From: Klebsiella pneumoniae
GTDB taxonomy: Bacteria > Pseudomonadota > Gammaproteobacteria > Ga0077536
Assembly (NCBI GenBank): GCA_945862315.1
Contig: CAMAXW010000031.1
Location: 1-40,542 of the forward strand
Reading direction: 5' to 3'
Length of the DNA stretch: 40,542 nt
Shown here: in pieces, positions 7,130-15,929 of the stretch
Numbering within the stretch: the first letter of the stretch is position 1
Layout: every line of letters begins with the position of its first letter
Translations under genes and position numbers: made by a program
The notes under the pieces: model-generated
What the model was told of the DNA's origin: nothing
The model's input: only the letters and a program-made list of their open reading frames with translations
Database searches by the model: none

Positions 7130-9094
7130 TTAGCCCGGGGCCAGCGCCCCATCGGCCGCTAGTACTTCGGCCACGTCCTCTAAGCCCAAGGAGGCCAACC
7201 GGCTGGCGGTCTGCAAGCCTGTTTTACGGTCCCAACCCCGCCAGTCGTAATACTCATCCAAGACGGTTTCGAACATGTCTGAGGCGACTTTTCCCGGGTA
7301 CATGCCTTCTGGACAGGGCTCGTGCATCCAGCGTTCGCAAACGGTGTCATGTTCGCGGCGCAATCCTAGCCGCGAGTTAAACGCTTTTTCCAAATTGCAG
7401 ATCCGCTCGCCATCGCGCATGAGTTCTTCGGGCGTGCGGTCAATGCCGGTGACTTCGGCGAAAGCCCGCCCGTAATATTCCTCGGGTGTGAAGCCGCCGG
7501 GATCTAGCATCCAATGGAATAGGCAGACACCGTAGGAATTTAAGAGCGCCACCTGGTTTTCGACCACGGCGGTGCAGGCACCCTTGAGCGTCGGCGTGTT
7601 GAGGTCAGCGGCTTCTGGGCGCCCGAAGTATTTCATCGAGAGATCTCGGCGTTGAAATTTCTCGATCAAGCCGATGCCTTTGAGGTGATCAGCACCACGC
7701 GAAGCGACCGCCATATTGTTCATCCACGTGGGGAAAGGACGCATTTCTTCGGTAAAACTGGCCCCGCCCTTGCCGTAAATGGCGTATTTCATGAAGTTCT
7801 CGCCCTTAAACTCGGAGTAGCGCAAAGCCCCCCAATAAGGACCGTCGTTGAAGAAATCGCCGAAGCGATTGTCGCGATACACGATGTCGTGCATCAGCGC
7901 TTCAACATCTTCCATATTGCCCCACTCGAGGCTTTGGTTGCGGCCAAAAAGCTCGGTTTTGTCGCGGGCGGACAGCAGGCCATGCTGCTCGAGTTCCATG
8001 ATAAAGCTGATAGAACAGCTCAGATCTTGATTGTCGATGGCGTAGTCGTTGGTGACTTTGCCCCAATGCGCGACCTCCGCCCAATCGCGTAGATCTAACG
8101 CCCCTGCCGCACTGCCGGTGGTGAGATATTCGGGCCGACGGAAAGTCTCCCCCACGTATTTTTTGGCTTTTTCGGACTCGGTGCCGTCGATTTTGTAACG
8201 GCCATCGCAGGCGATATAGCAGTCTGCGGAACAGACTTCCGAGTACTTGTGGTACTTCTTGACCCAGTTATCGGAGCGCACTTCTTCGCCTCGAAACATA
8301 TTGCCCTGATTGTTCCGCCAGAAATGGCTGCCGATGTGTTGATACATTTCCACCGCGCCCAAGGTGCCACGGCGCTTGAAGCCATAAATGGCTTCGTTTT
8401 GGTCGATTTTCTGCCGAAAATCTCGTGACCAAGCGAGTAGGCCGCGAGGGTTTTCTACCCGAATGCCGCCGCTGCCCTGCACCGCAATCGCTTTGAGATT
8501 TTTGGATCCCAACACGCAGCCGCCACCCCCACGGGCATGGATGCGTGAGGCGTCTGACACCACCGCGGCGATGCCGACCTGGTGTTCGCCCGCTTGACCG
8601 ATGGTCAGCGTGTGGGCAGCCGAGGGGTAATCGCCGAGTTCGTGGCGCAGTGCGTTGTGTGCCTCGGCGCTGTTCTTCCCCCATAAATGTGCGGCGTCGC
8701 GGATTTCCACTTCGCCATCGCACAGGTAGAGATAGACCGGGCGGGGCGCCCGACCGGTGATCGCGATGTAGTCAAAGCCCGCAAACCGCACCATGTAGGG
8801 GAATTTGCCGCCGGCAGCGGAGTCCCCAAAAATACCGTAGCAGGGGCTTTTGAAGGTAATCCGACCCTTGATGCCGCTGCCTGAACCGGTGCCAGCGAGC
8901 GGACCCACGCCGAACACGAAGATGTTGTCTGGCCCGCGCGGGTCGCAGTTGATGTCGTGGGTCAAAAAATGTTCCCACATGATCCAGTTATTGATGCCCG
9001 ACCCGCCGATCCAGCGTTCGAACATGGCATGCGGCACGGCTTCGACGCTGCATTCGCCGTTGGTGAGGTCCACGCGGAGCAATCGGCTTTCCAT
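7130..9094 (-). CDS. Aldehyde:ferredoxin oxidoreductase (AOR) family tungsto/molybdo enzyme
   Basis: A 654-residue AOR-family protein. The N-terminal domain starts LLRVDLTNGECSVE and has the GGSGINNW, GPLAGTGSGSG, GGKFPYMVRFAGFD and HARGGGGCVLGSKNLKAIAV segments that bind the bis-pterin cofactor. Cluster cysteines are Cys288, 292, 296 and 524; the first three are spaced C-x3-C-x3-C rather than the C-x2-C-x3-C of characterised AORs. The family oxidises aldehydes to acids, or in BamB-type members reduces aromatic-ring CoA esters, using tungsten and a low-potential ferredoxin. It is the middle gene of a leftward operon with a four-cluster ferredoxin upstream and a MoaD-like gene downstream. Substrate unknown: an aldehyde is the default, and BamB-type chemistry is possible because length and partner are similar. 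Confidence 0.88.
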   Translation of the reverse strand: MESRLLRVDLTNGECSVEAVPHAMFERWIGGSGINNWIMWEHFLTHDINCDPRGPDNIFVFGVGPLAGTGSGSGIKGRITFKSPCYGIFGDSAAGGKFPYMVRFAGFDYIAITGRAPRPVYLYLCDGEVEIRDAAHLWGKNSAEAHNALRHELGDYPSAAHTLTIGQAGEHQVGIAAVVSDASRIHARGGGGCVLGSKNLKAIAVQGSGGIRVENPRGLLAWSRDFRQKIDQNEAIYGFKRRGTLGAVEMYQHIGSHFWRNNQGNMFRGEEVRSDNWVKKYHKYSEVCSADCYIACDGRYKIDGTESEKAKKYVGETFRRPEYLTTGSAAGALDLRDWAEVAHWGKVTNDYAIDNQDLSCSISFIMELEQHGLLSARDKTELFGRNQSLEWGNMEDVEALMHDIVYRDNRFGDFFNDGPYWGALRYSEFKGENFMKYAIYGKGGASFTEEMRPFPTWMNNMAVASRGADHLKGIGLIEKFQRRDLSMKYFGRPEAADLNTPTLKGACTAVVENQVALLNSYGVCLFHWMLDPGGFTPEEYYGRAFAEVTGIDRTPEELMRDGERICNLEKAFNSRLGLRREHDTVCERWMHEPCPEGMYPGKVASDMFETVLDEYYDWRGWDRKTGLQTASRLASLGLEDVAEVLAADGALAPG

Positions 9095-9138
9095 TGGAGT
9101 TCCCCTGTCGGTTTTTTTTGCGTGTTGTGTGGCGTTGT

Positions 9139-9789
9139 TTAAGCGGCGCTACTGACGGTGCCCGCTTTGAGCATGGCCTGCATCATGCCCACTTCGTCGC
9201 GCGCTTCGGGCTTGCCTTGCAGGACCTCACGATACCCCGCCGTGTCCGTGTGAAACAGCACGGGCGCACGGATGTACTGTTTGCCGGCGTTCGACATTTC
9301 TGGACGGGTGGCGCAGGCCTCTACACAGGCGGGTTCGCCCCCGCAGAGGTCGCATTTCAGCAGTTCGCCGTCGGGTGCGACGAAGACGACATCGAACGGG
9401 CAGCCCGGCACGCATTCCATACACTGAATACATTTGTCTTGCGCGATGATGGCGACGTTGGTGGCCGGGTCGTAATAAAAAGCATCGACCGGACACACCT
9501 CGGCGCAGGGTGGGGGGTTGCCGCAGTGGTGGCAGATGTCCGCCACAAAGGCAAAAGGATGGACAATTTTGCGGCCCACCTGCGGCGAGTGATCGATATG
9601 CAGGCGGGCTAATAAGGGGTTCACTGTGCCGTCGGGGGAGTGCACCAGCGAGCAGGCAACTTCGCAAATATTGCAATCTGTGCACTGGTTTGAGAGCGCG
9701 TAGAGCTTTTGCTCGACGTCAGGGATTTCGCTCCCCGCGGCGTACCAGATGGCGCCGGTGACCATTTCTATCTGTGGTGTGTGTGACAT
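9139..9789 (-). CDS. Ferredoxin-type electron transfer subunit, four [4Fe-4S] clusters, AOR partner
   Basis: A 216-residue protein with four cysteine groups: CTDCNICEVAC, CHHCGNPPPCAEVC, CIQCMECVPGC and CDLCGGEPACVEAC, as in HycB/DmsB/AorA-type electron carriers. No signal peptide is visible, so it is cytoplasmic. It is the first gene of the operon, 44 bases before the AOR gene, and should take electrons from (or give them to) that enzyme. A GGAGGG sequence lies about ten bases before the ATG. A divergent gene pair starts about 95 bases away, so the 9790-9883 gap probably carries both promoters. Confidence 0.85.
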   Translation of the reverse strand: MSHTPQIEMVTGAIWYAAGSEIPDVEQKLYALSNQCTDCNICEVACSLVHSPDGTVNPLLARLHIDHSPQVGRKIVHPFAFVADICHHCGNPPPCAEVCPVDAFYYDPATNVAIIAQDKCIQCMECVPGCPFDVVFVAPDGELLKCDLCGGEPACVEACATRPEMSNAGKQYIRAPVLFHTDTAGYREVLQGKPEARDEVGMMQAMLKAGTVSSAA

Positions 9790-9883
9790 TTCCCTAGCCC
9801 TCCCCGATAGCTATTCCAGTCGTGTACGATGCCAGCCTTCCTCGTGTCAAGCCTGTAACCAAAGGAGCCTGCGCGCAAGCCCC

Positions 9884-10141
9884 ATGACTGCCGACAACCC
9901 ACTGCTCATTTTGGAACATCCAACCCTCGGTGACCTGCCGGCGCGGCGGGTGTTGGCCTGCATTTTTGCGCTGACTGGCGAGGGAAAAATTTTGCATTTT
10001 CACCGCGAGCAAACCAGCACCGATATCGACACGGACCCCCATCGCTATCGGTTGACCACGACGCCCGCGGACGAGAGTCGCGCTCGCTGCTGCATTATCC
10101 CCCCCACGGTGCTGGCTTTTAGGGGCCCTAAGACGTCATGA
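9884..10141 (+). CDS. Small hypothetical protein coupled to rhodanese-like gene
   Basis: A predicted 85-residue protein beginning MTADNPLLILEHPTLGD. I do not recognise the family. The frame remains open upstream to 9749, but that stretch overlaps the ferredoxin gene on the other strand, so the ATG at 9884 is the sensible start; an AAAGGAG lies rather far (about 16 bases) upstream. Its TGA overlaps the ATG of the rhodanese gene (ATGA at 10138-10141), which argues that it is really translated and works with that gene. It has two adjacent cysteines (R-C-C-I-I-P) near the C-terminus and no transmembrane segment. Confidence 0.45.
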   Translation: MTADNPLLILEHPTLGDLPARRVLACIFALTGEGKILHFHREQTSTDIDTDPHRYRLTTTPADESRARCCIIPPTVLAFRGPKTS

Positions 10142-10587
10142 AGATCACCGAGTTGAGTCCCGCGCAGGCACAGCAGCGCTTGCTCGACGAACCCACCCTG
10201 ACCTATGTGGACGTGCGCACCGTGAGCGAATTCGCGCAAGGTCGCCCGCTGTGTCGGGCGATCAACGTGCCGGTGGCGTTCAGTGTGCCGCTGAGCGGGG
10301 AATTCTTCCCCAATAAAGATTTCGCGACCATCGTGCAAACTATTTTGGGCGAGGTGCCTGCGGTCCTCGTGGGCGCCAGCACCGATGCGCGGGCCACGCA
10401 GGCGGCCGCGTTGTTGGCGGCGGCCGGTGTTGCTGGGGTGGCGGTGGTCACCGGCGGCATGGAGGGTTGGCGCACCGCGCTGCTGCCAACGACCCGCGAT
10501 AACCGCCCGGGCGTGAGTTATGTGTCGTTGCTCATGCGGGTGCGCCGTCCAGAGAAAGCCGATGCGCCCGTCAAAGCCGGTCACTGA
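10138..10587 (+). CDS. Rhodanese-like domain protein lacking the catalytic cysteine
   Basis: A 149-residue single rhodanese domain: YVDVRTVSEFAQGRPLC near residue 23 matches the D-V-R-x-x-x-E-F motif, and GGMEGWR near 107 matches the C-terminal rhodanese motif. The active-site loop, normally C-x-x-G-x-R, reads G-A-S-T-D-A-R at residues 79-85, so the persulfide-forming cysteine is missing. A sulfurtransferase activity by the usual mechanism is therefore unlikely; such proteins tend to be binding or regulatory modules. The only other cysteine, Cys39, is not in the loop. Translationally coupled to the small upstream gene by an ATGA overlap, and divergent from the ferredoxin/AOR operon. Confidence 0.8.
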   Translation: MKITELSPAQAQQRLLDEPTLTYVDVRTVSEFAQGRPLCRAINVPVAFSVPLSGEFFPNKDFATIVQTILGEVPAVLVGASTDARATQAAALLAAAGVAGVAVVTGGMEGWRTALLPTTRDNRPGVSYVSLLMRVRRPEKADAPVKAGH

Positions 10588-10720
10588 GCGGCACGTTGGC
10601 GGCTTTTTATGTGCTCAATAGCCAACTGGTATTAGCGCCATCGACCACGGCGCGCCGGTTGGGCGTGACTGACCGGCCGCACGCTGAGGCGCGCGCGCTC
10701 GCCCCACCGGGCCGGCATCC

Positions 10721-12568
10721 ATGACGACACCCGTCGAGGTTCTGCGCGAGGTTTTCGGCTACAGCGAATTTCGCGGCGCCCAGCATGACATCGTGGATCA
10801 CATCTGCGCTGGGGGCGATGCGCTGGTGCTCATGCCGACTGGCGGGGGCAAAAGTCTGTGCTACCAGTTGCCGGCCATCGTGCGGCAGCGGCAGGGCAAG
10901 GGCGTGAGCGTGGTGGTTTCACCGCTCATCGCGCTGATGCACGATCAAGTGAGCGCGCTGGGTGAACTGGGCATTGCTGCTGCGTTTCTCAATTCCACGC
11001 TGGACGCGTCTGCTGCCCGGGCCATCGAGCGCGAATTGATGACGGGCGACATCACGCTCCTCTATGCCGCCCCTGAACGCATTTTAACCCCACGCTTTCT
11101 CACCCTGTTGGATACGCTCTACGCGCGTGGACAGTTAGCGCTGTTTGCGATCGATGAAGCCCACTGCGTGAGTCAGTGGGGGCACGATTTCCGAGAAGAC
11201 TATCTGGGGTTGGGCGTGCTCCACGAGCGCTACGCCCAGGTGCCCCGGGTGGCATTGACCGCCACCGCCGACCAACACACCCGTACCGACATTCTCGAGC
11301 GGCTCCAGTTGGAACGGGCGCGGCTGTTCGTCACCAGCTTCGACCGTCCTAATATTCGCTACACCATCGTGGAGAAGCTCGACCCGCGCCGCCAGCTTTT
11401 GCGCTTCATTCGCAGCGATCATCCGGGCGAAGCCGGCATTGTGTACTGCCAGAGCCGGCGCAAGGTTGAAGAAACCGCCGTGTGGCTCGAAGAAGAAGGT
11501 CTCACCGCGCTGCCCTATCACGCGGGACTAGAGGCCGGCGTGCGGCGGCGACACCAAGATCGCTTCCTGCGGGAGGAGGGCATCGTGATGGTCGCAACCA
11601 TTGCTTTTGGGATGGGCATCGATAAACCGGACGTGCGCTTCGTGGCGCATCTGGACTTGCCGCGCAATATCGAAAGTTACTATCAGGAAACAGGTCGTGC
11701 AGGACGCGATGGTGCGCCGGCAGACGCTTGGATGAGTTATGGCCTTGCCGATGTGGTCAATCAGCGACGCATGATCGATGAGAGCGAGGCCGCCGAAGAC
11801 TTCAAGCGCCTCCAGCGCACCAAGCTCGCTGCACTCTTGGCGCTGGCCGAAGCCCACGCTTGCCGGCGAATGCGCCTGTTGGATTATTTTGGGGAAGACA
11901 GCACGGCCTGTGGCAACTGCGATAACTGCCTCGTGCCGCCGGCGACTTGGGACGCCACCCAAGCCGCGCGCCAAGCGCTGTCGGGCATTTATCGTTTTCA
12001 CCAGCAGCGCGGCCAGCGTTTTGGCGCGGGACATTTGATCGACGTCTTGCGCGGCAAAGTGACCGACAAAGTCACCCAATACGGTCACCAGCAACTCTCC
12101 ACTTTTAGCGTGGGGGCGGACGTTAGTGAGGCGCAGTGGCGGCTCGTGCTGCGACAGTTGGTGGCGCTGGGGCACATCCGAGCCGAGGGGGAATTCAATA
12201 CCTTGGGTTTGGCGGAAAGCGCGCGTGAGGTCCTGCGTGGCGAAGTCCCGGTGCGTTTGCGCGTGGCAGAGGAAACCAAGGGACGGGGCGGGGCTAACAA
12301 GTCCAAAGCTAAAAGCCCCGCCAACCCAGATAAAGCCTTTGACCGGGCGACCAACGCGCGTCTGGCGGCGCTCAAAGAGTGGCGCGCCACCACTGCCCGA
12401 GGGCGCAATGTGCCCGCTTATGTGGTGTTTCACGATGCCACGTTGGTCGAAATGGCGCGTGCCGCGCCCGCTACCCGAGAGGCGCTGGGCGCCATTACCG
12501 GTGTGGGGGTCAAAAAGCTCGACGCTTATGGGGACGAGCTGTTGGAGGTCTTGGAGTCTCTAGATTAA
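10721..12568 (+). CDS. recQ: ATP-dependent DNA helicase RecQ
   Basis: A 615-residue RecQ, full length for the family. Walker A is [15 protein letters not shown] near residue 40, the DEAH box is [16 protein letters not shown] near 145, and motif VI reads [12 protein letters not shown]. The RQC zinc site is visible as C-R-R-M ... CGNCDNC near 395, followed by the winged helix, a basic linker (K-S-K-A-K-S) and a C-terminal HRDC domain from about 535. RecQ is a 3'-5' helicase in recombination repair and restart of replication forks. The gene stands alone, 133 bases after the rhodanese gene and 128 bases before yjdM. Confidence 0.96.
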   Translation: MTTPVEVLREVFGYSEFRGAQHDIVDHICAGGDALVLMPTGGGKSLCYQLPAIVRQRQGKGVSVVVSPLIALMHDQVSALGELGIAAAFLNSTLDASAARAIERELMTGDITLLYAAPERILTPRFLTLLDTLYARGQLALFAIDEAHCVSQWGHDFREDYLGLGVLHERYAQVPRVALTATADQHTRTDILERLQLERARLFVTSFDRPNIRYTIVEKLDPRRQLLRFIRSDHPGEAGIVYCQSRRKVEETAVWLEEEGLTALPYHAGLEAGVRRRHQDRFLREEGIVMVATIAFGMGIDKPDVRFVAHLDLPRNIESYYQETGRAGRDGAPADAWMSYGLADVVNQRRMIDESEAAEDFKRLQRTKLAALLALAEAHACRRMRLLDYFGEDSTACGNCDNCLVPPATWDATQAARQALSGIYRFHQQRGQRFGAGHLIDVLRGKVTDKVTQYGHQQLSTFSVGADVSEAQWRLVLRQLVALGHIRAEGEFNTLGLAESAREVLRGEVPVRLRVAEETKGRGGANKSKAKSPANPDKAFDRATNARLAALKEWRATTARGRNVPAYVVFHDATLVEMARAAPATREALGAITGVGVKKLDAYGDELLEVLESLD

Positions 12569-12696
12569 GGGTGTGGTAATCGCCCGCCCATCTGCCGTGC
12601 GGTGTAGGCTGCAGGGATGCGTCCAAAACGCTCAGGCATTACCGGGCAGCCGCCCCGTGAGACGGGCTTTGATCGCCATCACAACAAGGAAAACCC

Positions 12697-13038
12697 ATGA
12701 CCACACTGCCACCCTGTCCACTGTGCGCTGGCCTTTATACCTATACCGATGCCCAACAATACGTGTGCCCAGAGTGTGCGCATGAGTGGGCGGCGGCGGG
12801 CGACGATGCAGCGCAAAGTGCGACTTTGGTGGTACGCGACGCCCACGGCACGCCGCTCGCGGATGGTGACACCGTGACCATGATTAAAGACCTGAAGGTC
12901 AAAGGCGCGGCGGCGGTACTGAAAGTGGGCATGCGGGTGAAGGGCATACGTCTAGTCGACGGTGACGATAATCTGTCTTGTAGAATCGACGGCCTTGGCA
13001 CGCTGCGATTGAAATCCGAATTCGTCCGCAAGGCTTAA
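12697..13038 (+). CDS. yjdM: YjdM/PhnA-type zinc-ribbon protein
   Basis: A 113-residue protein of the YjdM (formerly PhnA) family. The N-terminus has a zinc ribbon, Cys7-x2-Cys10 and Cys24-x2-Cys27 (YVCPECAHEW). The C-terminal domain has the characteristic G-D-T-V-T-M-I-K-D-L-K-V-K-G pattern. Despite the old name, it is not a phosphonoacetate hydrolase and its role remains unclear. ATG follows AAGGAAAA. Length equals that of the E. coli protein. Confidence 0.93.
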   Translation: MTTLPPCPLCAGLYTYTDAQQYVCPECAHEWAAAGDDAAQSATLVVRDAHGTPLADGDTVTMIKDLKVKGAAAVLKVGMRVKGIRLVDGDDNLSCRIDGLGTLRLKSEFVRKA

Positions 13039-13091
13039 AAAATCAGGCCCGCACCCAGCGCCTGCACCACTGTTAAGGAGGAATCTGCTAG

Positions 13092-14069
13092 GTGACGACC
13101 CTCAAGCTCCTGCGCCAATTTTCCCTGTGTGAAAATTTTAGCGATGAGGCTTTGCTAGAGCTCAGTCAGCTGTGTCACGCGCGCCGTTTTTCAGCCGGTA
13201 CTTATTTACTGCGGCAAGGTGATGTGGCGCGCGATGCCTACGCGATCGTGGCGGGCGAGGTGGCGGTGTTGCGTAGCCTGCCGGGTGGTGGGGAACTCCC
13301 ACTCGGCGAAGTGGGGCCTGGCGGGCTGGTGGGAGAACTGGGCTTGCTGGCGGATCTCCACCGAGTCACCAGCACGCGTGCCCTGAGTGAGGTCCACGCG
13401 CTAGTTTTTGAGCGCGCCACCCTAATGGCCGCTTATCGGATGGGCCGCCCCGCCGTACGCGATTTACTGTGGGCTATTCTCAAGCGGGTGTGCGCGCAGC
13501 TGCGTCAGTTGGCGCATGAATTGCTGCAGGTACTCCCGACAGCAGCCCCTTGGTCGCCGCAACCGCCGCTGCTTCAAGAGCCTCTGTTTGACTATGCGCG
13601 GTTTCTCCCGTTGCTGCCCTGCGCACCGGCGTTTGGTCCCGGCGGATTGCACCAGCTGGTGGCGCTGAGCACGGCGCGTCCCTGCGCGGCAGGCGAGATA
13701 GTGTTCGCCGCGGAGGCTGCGGCCACGGGTTTGGCGCTGGTGGTGCGGGGCGCGGTGGAAACGGTGGGGATGAGCGCGGCCCCGACGGTGGCCTTGCAGG
13801 TGTTTGGTCCGGGTACGTGGTGCGGACTACCCGCGGCACTTGATCGAGACCAACAGGGTGTGGCGTTCCGCGCGCGCGAAGACTCCCTGCTGCTGGTGTT
13901 GTCGCAAAGCGACTTGGATAGCGCCTGGTTGGGTCGCGATGACTTTGCCGCCGGCCTGCATCTGGCGGTTGCCGAACAACTGGCTGACAGCGTGCTGCGC
14001 CTGGTGAATCGTCTGGCCCAGCACGTTGGCCTACAGCGCGCGCAGGCCAATCTGGGGCATGCCGCCTAA
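13092..14069 (+). CDS. Protein with two cyclic-nucleotide-binding-like domains
   Basis: A 325-residue protein starting at GTG 13092, chosen because AAGGAGGA lies about nine bases upstream. Residues about 7-130 form a cNMP-binding (cupin-like) domain: F-S-A-G-T-Y-L-L-R-Q-G-D, A-Y-A-I-V-A-G-E-V and GGLVGELGLLAD (phosphate-binding cassette-like, with G-E-L but no following arginine-alanine pair). Residues about 185-300 repeat the fold in degenerate form (P-C-A-A-G-E-I-V-F, GLALVVRGAVE, GTWCGLPA). No DNA-binding helix-turn-helix, kinase or transporter domain is attached. It may be a ligand or redox-sensing regulator acting through protein contacts. The function cannot be stated. It converges on the glutamine amidotransferase gene with a 15-base gap. 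Confidence 0.75.
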   Translation: MTTLKLLRQFSLCENFSDEALLELSQLCHARRFSAGTYLLRQGDVARDAYAIVAGEVAVLRSLPGGGELPLGEVGPGGLVGELGLLADLHRVTSTRALSEVHALVFERATLMAAYRMGRPAVRDLLWAILKRVCAQLRQLAHELLQVLPTAAPWSPQPPLLQEPLFDYARFLPLLPCAPAFGPGGLHQLVALSTARPCAAGEIVFAAEAAATGLALVVRGAVETVGMSAAPTVALQVFGPGTWCGLPAALDRDQQGVAFRAREDSLLLVLSQSDLDSAWLGRDDFAAGLHLAVAEQLADSVLRLVNRLAQHVGLQRAQANLGHAA

Positions 14070-14084
14070 GCGCTTTCGGGGTGT

Positions 14085-15008
14085 TTAAAGCCGAATTTCG
14101 CCGGTGGTGAGAGTGTGTCCAGTCGCACTCATCTCCACGCATAACAGGCCGTACTCGGGAACCTCGATCCAGGAGCTCGAGTCGCGCGTGAGGGGTTCGG
14201 AGGCAATGAGGATGGCGTCAGCAGATTCCTCTGCACCCACCATCCGCCACTCGCCATGGTGCAGGCCAAAATCACGACCCACGGTGTACCACAGGCTGAG
14301 ATAGCGCAGATTGGCCTCATTAACCCGGCTGGGATCCTCGGTTCTGTAGCGTCCAAAATCGTAGCAATAGCGAGTGGCGAGGGCCACCTGACCGTTGGTC
14401 ATAAATAGATTGACCGACGATGCCACCGTGATGCCCGCACGTCGCCGCGCCTGCCCGATCATATCCAGCGCTTCCATTACTGCGCTGCGCAGCGCCAGCG
14501 CGCTGAAGTTCATCGGATCGCTCAGTCGCGAAACCACGAGCGCGGCTATCCACTCGCTGTCGGTGGTGCCGCAGATTTGATTACGCCAGCGTGCCGGGAG
14601 ACTCCCCACGAGGTGTTCACGGATGTCGGCGAACCGGTACAGATCGCCGTTGTGGGCCAGCGCCAGTGTGGTGCCCTCGAAGGTAAAGGGATGGGTATTC
14701 TGCAGCGAGATATTCACTTCGGTGCTGTAGGCCACGCCCCGTACATGCGCCAGCAGTGCGGCGGCTTGGACCTTACTGGCGAGTGCTTTAAGGTTGCGGT
14801 CAAACACCGGTAGCGCGGTCGAGCGATGCTCCCAAGGCCGTTGTGGCATCTGCGAGTGGGGATCCCACGCCAACATCCCAAAACCCGCTAAGTTGAGCAG
14901 GTTGAGCATGCGTGGGTTAAACGCTTGTTTGACCAGTGCGCTATCCGGCTGATAGAGCAGGTGATCGAGCAGTACTGGGCGGCCCAGATACATCAAAACA
15001 CGGCACAT
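14085..15008 (-). CDS. Class II glutamine amidotransferase domain protein (YafJ-like)
   Basis: A 307-residue Ntn-type amidotransferase. The start is the ATG at 15008, because it places the nucleophile at Cys2 (M-C-R-V-L-M-Y-L-G) after removal of Met, and GGGAG lies six bases upstream; the frame open further upstream is not used. Supporting motifs are LLAHVRGVA, NTHPFTFEG, LALAHNGDLYRF and GTTDSEW, the glutamine-binding pattern of class II enzymes. The protein has only the glutaminase domain, so the acceptor of the ammonia is unknown; YafJ/EgtC-like hydrolases of gamma-glutamyl compounds are the closest described groups. Divergent from the crotonase gene, with a 92-base gap. Confidence 0.85.
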   Translation of the reverse strand: MCRVLMYLGRPVLLDHLLYQPDSALVKQAFNPRMLNLLNLAGFGMLAWDPHSQMPQRPWEHRSTALPVFDRNLKALASKVQAAALLAHVRGVAYSTEVNISLQNTHPFTFEGTTLALAHNGDLYRFADIREHLVGSLPARWRNQICGTTDSEWIAALVVSRLSDPMNFSALALRSAVMEALDMIGQARRRAGITVASSVNLFMTNGQVALATRYCYDFGRYRTEDPSRVNEANLRYLSLWYTVGRDFGLHHGEWRMVGAEESADAILIASEPLTRDSSSWIEVPEYGLLCVEMSATGHTLTTGEIRL

Positions 15009-15100
15009 GAGATGCTCCCTTGGGTTTCCAGCGCGGGGCTGATTGCGTATCGTCGCGGGGCGCGTAACGAATGGCAATCTACAGTGACGGAGTCCCCCGC

Positions 15101-15925
15101 ATGAAACACTTTTCCCCCGCGCCACCGAGCGCCTACGAGACGCTGATGATTCGCCACGACGGCGCGCTCGACTGGGTCACGCTGAATCGACCGGCAGCAC
15201 TCAACGCGCTGTCGATCGAGATGCAGTTGGAACTCCAAGACTATTTCGACCGGCTGTATCGCACGCCACAAACCCGCGTGGTTATTTTGCGCGGCGCGGG
15301 GCGCGCTTTCTGCGCCGGGCTCGATATCAAGGAAATCGATCTCTCCAAGGACATTGCTAACCCAGTGGATGGTTTGCGCGTACAGCAGCGCGTGGCGGAT
15401 ATCATCAAACTGATGCGGCGCTGCCCGCAACCCATCATTTCGCTGGTCAACGGCGCGGCCAGTGGCGGTGGTATGGCGCTAGCACTCGCCAGTGATGTGC
15501 GCATCGCCAGTCCCACGGCACGCTTCAACGCGGCGTTCATTCGCCTGGGCGTCACTTCGTGCGATGTGGGGACCAGTTATTTTTTGCCGCGTTTGGTGGG
15601 TGCCTCGGTGGCCTCAGAGCTCATGCTCACGGGGCGCTTTATCGATGCGGTACGCGCCGAGCGGGTGGGGCTGGTGTCCGCAGTAGTCCCCGAAGATGGG
15701 CTCGACGCGGCGGGTTTGGCGATGGCCGAGGATATGTTGCGCGCCGCACCGTTGGCCCTGCGCTTAACCAAAGATGGGATCAATCAGAATTTAAACGCCC
15801 CTAGCCTCGAGGCCGCGATGGCCTTAGAAGATCGTCAACAAATTCTCTGTGGCCACACCGAAGACGTCAAAGAAGCCTTCCACGCTTTTGTAGAAAAGCG
15901 TAACCCCCACTATCAGGACCGCTAA
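15101..15925 (+). CDS. Enoyl-CoA hydratase/isomerase (crotonase) family protein
   Basis: A 274-residue crotonase. ATG 15101 is chosen because GGAG lies eight bases before it; the in-frame ATG at 15071 has no such site. Oxyanion-hole segments are GAGRAFCAGLDIKE (about 66-79) and NGAASGGGMALAL (about 117-129). Compared with rat enoyl-CoA hydratase, the Glu144 position is Phe146 (in RFNAAFIRLG) whereas the Glu164 position is kept (Glu163, ASELMLTG), so simple hydratase chemistry is doubtful and isomerase, hydrolase or C-C bond chemistry is possible. The D-V-G-T-S-Y-F-L-P-R-L-V-G segment is shared with a widespread EchA subgroup. The SDR gene begins 4 bases after its stop, so they are one operon. 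Confidence 0.85.
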   Translation: MKHFSPAPPSAYETLMIRHDGALDWVTLNRPAALNALSIEMQLELQDYFDRLYRTPQTRVVILRGAGRAFCAGLDIKEIDLSKDIANPVDGLRVQQRVADIIKLMRRCPQPIISLVNGAASGGGMALALASDVRIASPTARFNAAFIRLGVTSCDVGTSYFLPRLVGASVASELMLTGRFIDAVRAERVGLVSAVVPEDGLDAAGLAMAEDMLRAAPLALRLTKDGINQNLNAPSLEAAMALEDRQQILCGHTEDVKEAFHAFVEKRNPHYQDR

Positions 15926-15929
15926 GCCA

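Noticed and set aside
11528-12433. 301-codon frame antisense to recQ
   Set aside because: It is fully inside a clear RecQ gene and reads as a shadow of GC-rich codons.
13480-14142. 220-codon frame antisense to the cNBD gene
   Set aside because: Low-complexity Pro/Arg/Ala translation inside a well-supported gene.
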